Shown here piece by piece: positions 38,401 to 47,800 of a DNA stretch of 64,000 bases. The translations under genes and the position numbers were made by a program. The stretch's first letter is position 1, and each line of letters starts with the position of its first letter. The DNA is taken from assembly GCF_032854445.1 (NCBI RefSeq), contig NC_088300.1, forward strand, positions 77,057,966-77,121,965, in the 5' to 3' direction. Source of the DNA: Liolophura sinensis (lineage: Eukaryota > Mollusca > Polyplacophora > Chitonida > Chitonidae). The notes under the pieces are model-generated. The model had not been told where the DNA came from and did no database searches. It saw nothing but the letters and a program-made list of their open reading frames with translations.

Positions 38401-41400
38401 ACAAGTTGCTGGCAGACCTTCCTATGTAAGACAGAAGATAAAGCCAGCATGGGCACAGTAGCCATATTGGTAAGAGGCACAGTGGCCACATTGGTGAGAG
38501 GCTCAGCGGCCACACTGGTGAGAGGCTCTCGATGATGTGCTAGCATGCTAACAACACTGAATTTAACATAATGTAAAATACCTAAATCTATCTAGTTATC
38601 AAAAGCATCTGTGCATTCATTTACTCATTTATAATTTGAATAATCTGTGGTATGGCTGGAATATTAACATACTGGTACTATTGTGCTTTGCAATGATCTG
38701 AATTGATCAGTCATTCAGTGAGAGATATATCAGCACACAAATAAATACATAAATGGACTTACACTTGTTTTGCTGTTCTCCTGCAATATTCTCAAGCAAT
38801 CTGACACAGCTGGAGGATTATTTCTTCTAGATTCAGCCAGTTCAATGATGGTTTTGTTCTCCTGTAATATAACAAGTAAGTAAGTCTATGATCATGCACA
38901 TTTCATTTTCAGCCCCCATCCTGGTGTAATTACCTGTGGAAGTAGCATATAGCATCCGAGAGGTTAGTTATGTTCTGGTAGATAAAACTTCACATACTTA
39001 TGATTGGGTTTGCACTGATCATATTCGACACAGGTCCACACTCGTATGTTATTCTTGAAAATTAAATTCATTTTTTTAAAAGAATCTCACCTTGACAATA
39101 CAGTTGACACTACACCATAGTCTGATCATTAGTTTGGTCACCATGCGAGTGTTTCCTTTACACACCGCTGTCACCAGACCTGGCTGCAATGACAGTAAAT
39201 CAGAGAATAGGTGAGATTATATATAATCTGTGTGCTTGAATGTTTTATTGATTACATTACTCTACTGTAGATCGATCCTGAAAGCGACAAGTTGAAATCC
39301 ACAGATTTAAATAAAAGAAATAAGACAAATGATACAAACAGGGGGAGACAACATATTGGACTAGGGGGAATAACTCTTATTCATAAAAACAAATCTGTAC
39401 TATATACCAGAAAATACATGCATATTTTACAAAACTGAACTAAACTATATTTAGAACTACCTCAAACATTTCTAGAAGAGCCTTCATATGTCCGTCTGCT
39501 TCATCAAGGGGCGTTTGGCCAAGCTACAAGAAAAGTAAACCATATTTCATGAAAACCATATGAATACACAAACATGTATTTCTGACAGTGAGAAATACAT
39601 CAAATGTTAAACAGTGGCTGTTGTTTGTGTAAATCATGTTGGGCATACTCATTTCAAATTCAGCCTTGATATACCACAAGTAGGTTTGGGATAATTATGA
39701 AGTACAAGTAACAGGAAGTAATTCCTGTGTTGTAATTGCTAAGTGTCTTGCTCCATCAAAATGTGCTAATGAATAGCCTGTTAAATAGTTATTGCACAAA
39801 CAGCCTACAAAACTTACATCAGGAAAGTGACAATCAGTACAAAGCTTATGTTATAAACTAGTTACAGTACCTTGTTTCTGACAGACAGATCTGCACCACA
39901 CTGCAGAAGGCTCTCGGCCACTAGATGGCAGCCCTTCCTCACTGCTATATGTAAGGCCGTGTCCCCATCCTGAGCAATAAACACACACACTATAGTCACT
40001 AGTTACCTGACTACATCATTTGACAACATAAATACCCCACATATGTGAAACTTTCCATAGGTTGTTGGTCTTTCTTTGATGTCCTAATAACACTGTGTTT
40101 GAACATAGCTAGAGCTTGGCCCCTCAGGCTCAGATGAAATGTGTCAGTAGCCCGACTGACAGCCACATGGGGACAGTGTGATTTTCCCAATCCAAATTAC
40201 TGAGAGAAGTATAAAGAAGTTACCTTGTTTTGCACATTGACAGGAACTCCGTTATTTGCATAGACATATACATGGGAACTTGATTTGTCAGCACATCCAT
40301 GCAGTAATGTGTTGTTGTTCTGAAAGACATGTAACCAAATTTACAGTCACAAAATACCCTCATTATGTCAATGATAAATGCAGGCATTTGGATTTTAAAC
40401 TTTTTACCTTTGACCTTTAATGCCATACTCTAGAATTTTTGCTTATATGATGGCAGTCAGGTTAAGAGGCAGCAGAAAATGGACAGCTCAGCTAGGTTAT
40501 TATGTCTTACCTCATTTCAGTAGCAGAGTCTCTCTTTAGAAGTTTCGTTACAGCTAGCAAAATTCTTTTACAATCTCTGACTTTCACTGGTAAACTGAGC
40601 TTTTGGTTGCAGAAGCTCACCTTTGTTGCTATGTTTGAACCCAGTTTAGTGACAATATCTCTGGCCTGGTCAGCCTCAGACCATTCTGTGCTGTACAATA
40701 CTGTCATTGGCTGCAATAAGAAAGAACAATTACAAAATCAAATGTGATGTGGCTAATAAAGAGCTAGTGGTCAGACCTGAGGCAAGTGTATACAAGCCCA
40801 TGGGAGCTGAGGCATTGTATACAAACTCCTGGGAGCTGAGGCAGTGTATACAAGCCCATGGGAGCTGAGGCAGTGCATACAAACCCCTGGCAGCTGAGGC
40901 AGTGTATACAAGCCCCTGGCATCAGAGGCAGTGTATACAAGCCCCTGGAGCTGAGGCAGTGCATACAAACCCCTGGCAGCTGAGGCAGTGTATACAAGCC
41001 CCTGGGAGCTGAGGCAATGTATACAAACTCCTGGGAGCTGAGGAAGTGCATACAAACCCCTGGCAGCTGAGGCAGTGTATACAAACCCCTGGCAGCAGAG
41101 GCAGTGTATACAAGCCCCTGGGAGCTGAGGCAGTGTATACAAGCCCCTGGCAGCTGAGGCAGTGTATACAAGCCTCTGGCAGCTGAGGCAGTGTATACAA
41201 ACCCCTGGGAGCCGAGGCAGTGTATACAAGTCCCTGGGAGCATTTTAATCAGGGAAAGTTTTAAAGTGTCATATACACCATTAACTCCCAAGGTAACATC
41301 TTGTTTGCACTTAGGATTTGTTTCACTACTTAACATGCGTTAGTCTGTGTAATTACATGCACATGCTGATTATCCCAGTGAATTTACTCCATGATTTCCA

Positions 41401-43770
41401 TACCTTTCCCTTGCTGCTGTTCCTTGCCCGTTCTTTCACTCTAATCACAGGTGTGGGGCTCACGAGAGATTCCCCTGGTCGCCGCCTGCCGCTGCGGATA
41501 GAGTCAATCAGTAATTTGACCTTGACCAGATGTTTGTCTGCGGCATTATCTGAGGCATCGTACTCCCATGGACACTTCCCACTCCCGTCATCATGACTGC
41601 TCCAAATGTTAGCCTTGGATTCTGGCCACTGTCAAATGAAAGTATTACCATCACATAAGTCAGGAGCACAGGTGAATGAAACCTTAGGAATGTTTGAAAG
41701 TAAGAAAAACATTCAATCTAAAAATTTCCAGTACTGAGTGACAGACTGACAGACTGTAATGTATGTATTAAACACTGACCTGGTAGATGTTGTCTGTACA
41801 GAAGCATTTCTCCACCAAGTAGCAGGCTATCGTCTCATCTTTGTGGTCAATAGCAAGGTTTACAGGGTCAGTCCCCTCAAACTGTAACAACACAACACAG
41901 CACAGGGGATAACATCCTGAAACTAGATGTATCCCTCAAACTGTAATGACACAACACAGGGGATAACATACTGGAACCAGATGTATCTCTCAAACTGTAA
42001 CAACACAACAGACAGAGGTAACATGCTGAAGCTAGATGTATCCCTCAAACTGTAACAAGACAACAGAAGGAGGTAACATACTGAAGGCACATGTATCCCT
42101 CAAACTGTAACTACACAACAGAAGGAGGTATCATACTGAAGCTAGATGTATCCCTCAATCTGTACTGGTAATAACACAACAGAAGAGGACAGCATACTGA
42201 AAAATGATATATTCCTCAAACTGTAACAACATAACACAACAAAGGAGGTAACAAACTAAAACATGGTGCATCCCTCAACTGCAGCATTACAACACAGGGG
42301 ATGACATATACTGATGATGTATCCTCAAACAGTACAACACAAAGGACGGGATAGCATGCTGAAATGTAACATATCCCTCAAACTGTAACAACACAACACA
42401 TCAGAGGGGATAATATATAGAAACACTTATTATTTACTTGACTGATGTTTTGTCAGCTAATTATTTATTTGGTGTTTTATGCCGTACACAAGAATATTTC
42501 AGCATTATGGTGGGAGGAAATTGGGCAGAACCTGGGGTAAACCCACGACCAACCGCAGGTTGCTGACAGGCCTCCCACATACGTCCAGGGAGGAGGCAAG
42601 CATGAACTGGACTTGAACTCATAGCAACAGCATTGATGGGGGGCTCCATGGTCATTTCGCCATGCTGGCATGCTAAATCCCTCAGCCACAGAGGCCCCCT
42701 CTCAGCTAATTAGGCAGCTGCATCATTTCTGATCTTTAACGGGGTAATACATATTTATTTAAAAGTCTATGATAAACTAGCTCCTATTTTCGTGGGAGGC
42801 AATTATTGGCTGAACAGCATAGAACAGCATAGTTGGTAGTGTATTGCTAGTGATTTTGTGCCTGACTCTATGGTTGCTGGATCAAAGCCCAGGGGGTATC
42901 AGACAATTTTCAGCACACGAATGTGTACTATATCCAGAAAGTATAATCACTAACAGCTGTAATAATTTACACTATGTATTTATTAATATTTTTGCATGCT
43001 ACATAACTTATGGGGATATTCACTGTACATGGATCATGAATGAAAGACCCACAGATTCATGTTAAAGCTTAAATCCTTCATTTCCTGTCATGTATATTAA
43101 CAAATGATGGCTAACTCACGCAAGCTTCAATGTGCTGAATGTGGTCATAATCACTGATGTGGTCCAGAAGATGCCGAACACAGCCAAAATCACGAGACTT
43201 AATCGCTTCTGACAGCTGCAGAACAGAAAAATTAGTCATCTTGGAGAAGTAATGAAGTAATAATAACTACACAAGGAATGTAGAAATGAAGCATTTAGAT
43301 CCACTGGTCTATTTAACAACGTATTGAAATGAATTCAAGCCCACAAATTCATCAGGTTTTCATTAGGAACATCATAAACGTTAAGTACCAAGTTACTTTT
43401 GTTTTCTGGAAACTTTCCTGGTCACAGAGAACCATCAATTATTACCAGCATTTTGAATTTTATAATTTGTTATTATTCCACCGTTTTATTATGACATGAT
43501 GAAATGAGCTATGCTTTGATGTATAGGTGAAGGAAATTCACAATGATGATGAAAACATAATGCCTGGTCATGTATGGAGCTATCCAACCAATCCTGCGCA
43601 AGCCAGATTTGAACTCATGACCTCATTAGCCAGGGGCTAGTTCTCTTCCAAGAGAATCCATATGATGGAACAACTAATATTATCAACCCACAACACTCTG
43701 ATGAAATGTAAGTATCAGTAATCCAGCCCAATACCTTTTTGGCAGTTTCCACCCAGCTCATAGTGTCCAT
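28988..43770 (-). CDS. Ankyrin-repeat protein, 22 coding exons, family not recognised
   Basis: Exons in transcript order: 43735-43770, 43120-43215, 41780-41881, 41404-41628, 40621-40710, 40224-40319, 39871-39969, 39461-39523, 39091-39183, 38763-38861, 38070-38162, 37503-37622, 36085-36198, 35267-35374, 34959-35027, 34375-34464, 33909-33995, 32721-32807, 32162-32263, 30548-30661, 29976-30071, 28988-29083. They join in frame to 724 residues plus TGA. The ATG has an in-frame TAA 18 nt upstream. Ankyrin hallmarks: DGDTALHIAVRKG (216 on), GKTLLSCAIDRNN (368 on), DGNTPILRAVQEG (443 on), DGLTPRELAACLGH (479 on), NGYTALTRAM (590 on), YPLHYAYALPED (627 on). Exon edges usually fall just before the DG/NG of a repeat. 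A basic, Ser/Pro-rich linker lies near 120-153. No FYVE, BTB, kinase, SOCS, death or membrane segment is seen. Probably a soluble scaffold; function unknown. Every exon is a multiple of 3. Individual splice sites are inferred by eye. Confidence 0.88.
29432..29670 (+). mobile_element. Full-length tRNA-derived SINE
   Basis: The head is tRNA-like: A-box-like gtggctcagctgg at 29442-29454 and B-box-like gagttcaagtc at 29511-29521. A conserved body follows (tggaaggtcttccagcaacc, cccaccacaatgctggcc), ending at caccaatcaaataaataaat. It inserts in the last intron of the ankyrin gene. It is the reference copy for the other SINE fragments in this window; the head lacks a proper acceptor stem, so it is not a functional tRNA gene. 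Confidence 0.88.
29835..29860. repeat. (ATT)n microsatellite
   Basis: About eight ATT units in the last intron of the ankyrin gene. Confidence 0.9.
30680..31380. repeat. 24-bp minisatellite in ankyrin intron 19 (acceptor side)
   Basis: About 28 copies of a 24-bp unit such as cccatcaatacttgtactgc followed by agtt, mixed with a related variant containing catatgtatttgtattgcag. The period is a multiple of 3, so it leaves ORFs of 60-110 codons open on both strands; these are not genes. Together with the neighbouring array it makes up almost all of intron 19 (30662-32161). Confidence 0.92.
31430..32161. repeat. 42-46-bp minisatellite built from the exon 19 / donor junction
   Basis: About 17 units. 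On the minus strand each carries a copy of the last 30-36 nt of exon 19 (gctgagaactattcctgaca) followed by the 5' splice site AAT|GTAAGTG or a near variant such as GTAATTG. The first member is the real exon end at 32162. The array fills the donor half of intron 19. Confidence 0.93.
32450..32705 (+). mobile_element. Diverged SINE copy near exon 18
   Basis: The stretch ends with cgaaacaccaatcaaataaa, matching the SINE 3' end, and has gtgagtttaaatctcagcc, a B-box-like segment, near its start. The middle is poorly conserved. Confidence 0.45.
32790..33062. repeat. 49-bp minisatellite spanning the exon 18 acceptor
   Basis: About five units. The first overlaps the start of exon 18 (boundary at 32807/32808). 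Plus-strand unit: cagggctaatcctctggc, then the splice-site complement ctacatccacac, then aaaaacaatgatcagcaaa. The copy at 32887-32911 repeats the exon start and the TAG acceptor without change; others differ at a few positions. Confidence 0.9.
33255..33850. repeat. 55-bp minisatellite in ankyrin intron 17
   Basis: About 10-11 units containing tatcaccactgcttgggatg, gctaccctgtgtgaccaca and tgagtactgtgaggt. Spacing between tgcttgg markers (33271, 33326) is 55 bp. Units differ by point changes, so this is an older array. Confidence 0.9.
35398..35512. repeat. Compound (TTTA)n(TTTC)n(TTTA)n(ATTTC)n microsatellite
   Basis: TTTA units, then TTTC, then TTTA again, then ATTTC. It continues directly into a reverse-oriented SINE, so it most likely grew from the SINE's TAAA tail. 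Confidence 0.9.
35513..35635 (-). mobile_element. SINE fragment, reverse orientation
   Basis: Contains accgtgctcaagaatatttc, cagccagcattatgttggg and cgtgaccatctgcacattgc in the family order. The head is missing. It lies in intron 13 of the ankyrin gene. Confidence 0.75.
36297..36520. repeat. 16-bp minisatellite in ankyrin intron 12
   Basis: About 14 near-identical units of cacccacctgtatgct. The 16-bp period makes three units equal 16 codons, so all three plus-strand frames stay open (ORFs of 76-119 codons, not genes). Confidence 0.94.
36553..36630 (-). mobile_element. SINE remnant at the edge of a minisatellite
   Basis: tcgtactcaagaatttttca then tgatgttgaacag and gggtggaggttaagcagag match the SINE 3' domain with changes. 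The final part is carried into the adjoining array. Confidence 0.6.
36630..37285. repeat. 42/58-bp composite minisatellite, SINE-derived
   Basis: Two unit types alternate: 42 bp (actggtgccctcccaacagt, then gatggtcaaactcccatacc, at) and 58 bp, which adds gatggaggttaagcagag. The long type recurs at irregular multiples. The added part matches the SINE remnant at 36600-36640, so the array seems to have grown from that insertion. Confidence 0.92.
37819..37881 (-). other. Possible alternative first coding exon in ankyrin intron 11
   Basis: An ATG at 37879-37881 (minus) opens 21 codons (MEINVRCLC, DDNCRPPVDENW) and ends exactly at a consensus donor, TGG|gtaagtg. It is phase 0, so it would join in frame to exon 12 (GPYGKT). 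An in-frame stop lies six bases upstream of the ATG. It could start a short isoform of about 380 residues, or be chance. Confidence 0.3.
38290..38540 (-). mobile_element. SINE copy with internal 24-bp triplication
   Basis: Matches the family from ttgaagaatatttctcttag through tgccagcatttttgtggg and ccatgaacatccacaagttg into the tRNA-like head. Near 38450-38528 a head segment (gaggcacagtggccacattg) occurs three times in tandem. Confidence 0.75.
40405..40490 (-). mobile_element. SINE fragment, reverse orientation
   Basis: Contains taatgccatactctagaat and tatatgatggcagtcagg, matching the SINE 3' domain with divergence. It lies in intron 5 of the ankyrin gene. Confidence 0.5.
40775..41245. repeat. 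29-bp minisatellite in ankyrin intron 4
   Basis: About 16 units of gagctgaggcagtgtataca then agcccctgg, with variants (gcatac, aaacc, cagcag). The minus-strand frames lack stops over up to 190 codons; these are not genes, as the array lies between exons 4 and 5. Confidence 0.93.
41866..42412. repeat. About 58-bp degenerate minisatellite spanning the exon 3 acceptor
   Basis: About nine units. The first overlaps the start of exon 3 (boundary at 41881/41882). Minus strand: gttacag|tttgaggg at the real site, and gttacagtttgaggga in most units. Plus-strand unit parts: tatccctcaaactgtaac, acacaaca, ggataacatactgaaac. Units vary more than in the other arrays. Confidence 0.88.
42460..42700 (-). mobile_element. 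Full-length SINE, reverse orientation
   Basis: Runs from ttatttatttggtgttttat through agcattatggtgggaggaaa and ccgcaggttgctgacaggcc to a tRNA-like head ending cacagaggccccc. It lies in intron 2 of the ankyrin gene. Confidence 0.85.
43550..43640 (-). mobile_element. Possible tRNA-derived SINE head of another family
   Basis: On the minus strand gagttcaaatctggcttg gives a B-box-like segment with gcctggctaatgaggtc before it. The body does not match the main SINE family. This is a weak call. A similar piece is at 47548-47575. Confidence 0.3.
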
Positions 43771-44259
43771 GGTTAAAGTATTTGTTTACATCTGTGCCAC
43801 ATCATTGCAAATAACCCTGGGAGATTCAGTCAGTTGTTTACCTGGATACAAATACAGGTGAAACAAAGCCATGCTTACATCTTACCTCTGTTTCTTCAAT
43901 GTTGGCACAAAGTATTTAACCACCAAAACGGGGGTTAACATATAATGATTAAGCTCAGTATGATTGATGAAAATCTGACTGCGAAACTTCATTCTCTTTT
44001 CAACACCCTTTTCAATATTTTTTCATGGCAATAAATCACCATAGCTGTGTGCTAACTTTCAGACATTAGGATTGCATATATTTATTCCTTTTGACACTTT
44101 CCACCAAAAGAACCAGAATGTAGGTTGAAATACCAGAGTCACGACTACCTGCCCGTATACATGGAGCAGACCAAGCCATTTTAGCAACATCAGTCTATTT
44201 CTGGTCAATAATGTTTACTTCTGTACAAGAGATTAATGGACTTTGTTATGTCATCAGTA
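43771..44259 (-). other. 5' flank of ankyrin gene start codon
   Basis: No upstream coding continuation is possible because TAA precedes the ATG in frame. Two donor-like sites (43896 region, agag|gtaaga) and an acceptor-like ctcccag suggest 5' UTR splicing, but none is certain. Confidence 0.35.
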
Positions 44260-44880
44260 TCAATCAATCAATCAATCAGTCAATCAGTCAATCACTGGGA
44301 TGATTGATGGTGGGTACATGAACCCACTGCTGGATACACTAACTGTCTATACGCTGTAGATCTGGTGAGCTCTGGATGAAGCATGTTTATGCAGTCTCAA
44401 TCAATCAGTCAATCACTGGGATGATTGATGGTGGGTACATGTACCCACTGCTGGATACACTAACTGTCTATACACTGTAGATCTGGTGAGCTCTGGATGA
44501 AGCATGTTTATGCAGTCTCAATCAATCAGTCAATCACTGGGATGATTGATGGTGGGTACATGTACCCACTGCTGGATACACTAACTGTCTATACGCTGTA
44601 GATCTGGTGAGCTCTGGATGAAGCATGTTTATGCAGTCTCAATCAATCAGTCAATCACTGGGATGATTGATGGTGGGTACATGTACCCACTGCTGGATAC
44701 ACTAACTGTCTATACACTGTAGATCTGGTGAGCTCTGGATGAAGCATGTTTATGCAGTCTCAATTAATCAGTCAATCACTGGGATGATTGATGGTGGGTA
44801 CATGTACCCACTGCTGGATACACTAACTGTCTATACACTGTAGATCTGGTGAGCTCTGGATGAAGCATGTTTATGGAGTC
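44260..44880. repeat. 121-bp tandem repeat with internal palindrome
   Basis: About 5.1 nearly identical units of 121 bp, each with caatcaatcagtcaatcact, gggatgattgatggtgggta, an 18-bp palindrome gtgggtacatgtacccac, and tagatctggtgagctctgg. Marker gcagtct recurs 121 bp apart (44391, 44512). The first unit has a one-base break in the palindrome. It lies upstream of the ankyrin gene start codon. Confidence 0.94.
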
Positions 44881-47800
44881 CGATTTCCGATACCTGTACT
44901 AGACAGCTAACATAATAATTACTGACACAAAGATTAAACAGGTAAACCAGTAGGTCTACCAAAAATCAATTCAGGAAAATAGTCCAACTTTAAATAGTGC
45001 GTGACTTGTCACAGGTTTGTACATACCTTAACCTGACAAGTGGTAAGTCATAGTAAAACCAGTGTTGCTGATCTGGGAGGAATGTGCCATCAGTGTTAAG
45101 TGGTTTGTGGACTTCTGTAAGCAAAGACAAGCACAGCTAGGCTTATTACTGTACTGTGTTCTGTCTTTGTTTAGGAGAACAGTATTGAATAGAGGGAACA
45201 CACTGCCACAGTAATGTATATATAGAGGGGACAAACTGCCACAAACAGCTAGTGGCACATTAGAGGGAAGTTAACAGCGTGACCAGCACCTTCTAATCAC
45301 ACCAGCTGGGTGTGGCAATAAGGAACTGGGCTTGTGCAGGCATATGTAATAAGGGTGCTGAGCATTTTCTGCTGTGGTTAGGCACATACAGGTGTGGTTA
45401 TTGTTTGTTACCTACATAACATCACATGTCAAACACTGTGATTGGTTTTCATTGAATTGCCGACATGCTGGTCATATTATGTGATAAACTTTATATTCCA
45501 TACAATTAATTATATCAAGCATCAACATTTGCTTTCTGTCTGCAGATTAAATGATTAGCATTTTTTTCCTCACTGTGTACACAGCCAGTGAGCATATTTA
45601 CATTTGGCAACAAACCAAAGGCTATATACACCTGTTATAAACTCTCAGGTAAATTATAGCTAGGTGTCAAAGATCAAAACAAACTTAGGAACTCAACTCT
45701 TAACGATGAATGGTTTGTAATGGGTCAAGTGCTTGTTATATTTATACTAAATTGTCTGAAATGTGTCCTTAGCACTTCATATTATAAAACTTCATAATAT
45801 AGTTTAGTAGCATTTATGTGAATACAATGGTGGCGGCTGTACTTAATTTATATGGTTCAAAGATAAATTGATCTTCTCTTCTGATATCCATTATGAATCA
45901 GACTTTTGGCTGAAACAGAGTAGGATACTGGATTTACACACTTTTTAAGATTGACTACCTGCACGTTTTAATTGGCCAGTCCTAAATGGAACTACCTCAC
46001 ATCATACATCTCAAACTGTTTTACTTCAAACAGAATACCACTCAGGTACTCAATAAAGTGTTGAGAGAAAATAAGCTCTTACCTGGTTAAGCTATTCCCT
46101 TTGATCTGCTGTGTGTTGACAGTTACCCTAACAATGTCTCACTGGACAGGTGTTATACTCCCAGACTTAGCCACGTTTATGCTGTAGAAGTTTGGAGAAA
46201 GGTTGTCTAACCAGACACGACCAGCAACTCCAACAAGAGCTGGCAATTCAGGTATTAATACACTGTTTACTACACCACTCTAAATTACTGGCTCACACGT
46301 AGAAAAAACATGTCCAATTCACATCACGGCTATCTTCACAGTTATTTTGTATAGAGGCTTTTCTCGCTAAGTACAAAAACATGCATGCCAAATCGCTAAA
46401 CACTTTATTCTTGATATTAAGACAAGTTACCACCTTTCAGTGATTTCTGAATTTGATAAAATTGCAATAACTTGTAATTTCCTGACAAAGACTTCCCACT
46501 TTGTCCTCAGTGTAACGTACTGACTTACTTTTACTTGACTTGAAATGTATTCTGAGGGGAATTTCAGATATCTGTACCTGACACAAATGAACAAAAAAAA
46601 AAAAAAACCTGGAAAATGTTTAGGATAATTATGGTAAGCATAAGTACAGGTTATGCGACTCCCCACCACCAGTCTGGAGATCTAACTATTGCCTGCATTG
46701 AGAGCTAACAAAGAAGAATTGCCTGATTGCCATAGTGAGATGTAAACAAAATCCAATGGTATTAAGACGGTCCCAATAAAGTGGTCCACATCAATCATAG
46801 CCAACAATACCCATTGACCACTCAGTTGGTACACATAAGGGATCAGTAAGCCTGAATACTGTCAGCAGTGAAGAAACACCTACCAGTACACAAACCACAG
46901 TTATGACAATTCAGGGCACAAAACATGCCAGACAAGCACTTACATTGTGATATAAAGTCTGTTTAGTTTTGTTTTTTTGGTGTTTAATTTTATTATCAGT
47001 TATGTGTTGAGAGAAATCCAGTTTAATGTTAATGTTCCAATGACTTTCAAGATGGTACAGTTGAACGCAGTGCTAAACAGAGATCACGACCATTAGCTCA
47101 AAACAAACTAAACCACTAATGCATGTATCTAATTTCAGAATGTAATTTTTTCTCAGTTTCTAACACCACTCAGTATTTTGGTCTATTCAATGGAATTTTG
47201 ACATGGAAAAATAGATAACATATATTGCTGATGCCTGCTTTAAGCCTTAGGTCTTTAACAATGTAATAAAGGGTTAAATAACTTAATATTTTAAGTGGCC
47301 ATGCTGGAGGAAAGCTACAATACATGCATGCTTACTGGTTAATGTTACCCTGGTAACATTGCTCCAATATGGCCAATAAATGATTACTCTATCAGCGTGA
47401 TGATGATGCAAGATTGATAGAGTGAGGACTCCACAAGATCAACACACATACTGCTACATGCACCTTGATTCTCAAACCACTGTACACAGATCAGGGTCAT
47501 CTGGTCAAGACTTTCTCATTTACAGGTACAGAAACAATTAAGAGCATTACACAAGCCGGATTTGAACTCTTTTCGAGGACCAGAAAAAACACCATAAATA
47601 TCAAATATCCTCGGGTGAGAAATCAAGTATAGAAGGTCAACGTTACAAAAAACATAGAAACACATAGGACAGGTAATAAAAATAGTTTTATTCTTTACCA
47701 GCAGATAACCTGTAGAGGACACATGAACAATTGCCATGAGCATGTTTACCAGTCAGATGAAGCACAAATACTTCATCAAGTGATAGCAGATGAAATAATG

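Noticed and set aside
40764-41336. 190-codon Cys/Leu-rich ORF on the minus strand
   Set aside because: Translation of the 29-bp array in ankyrin intron 4; no start context or domain.
28988-43770. First idea that the ankyrin gene is ANKFY1/Rabankyrin-5
   Set aside because: The assembled protein has no BTB or FYVE zinc-finger motif and ends with a complete stop codon after LTKDNTI.
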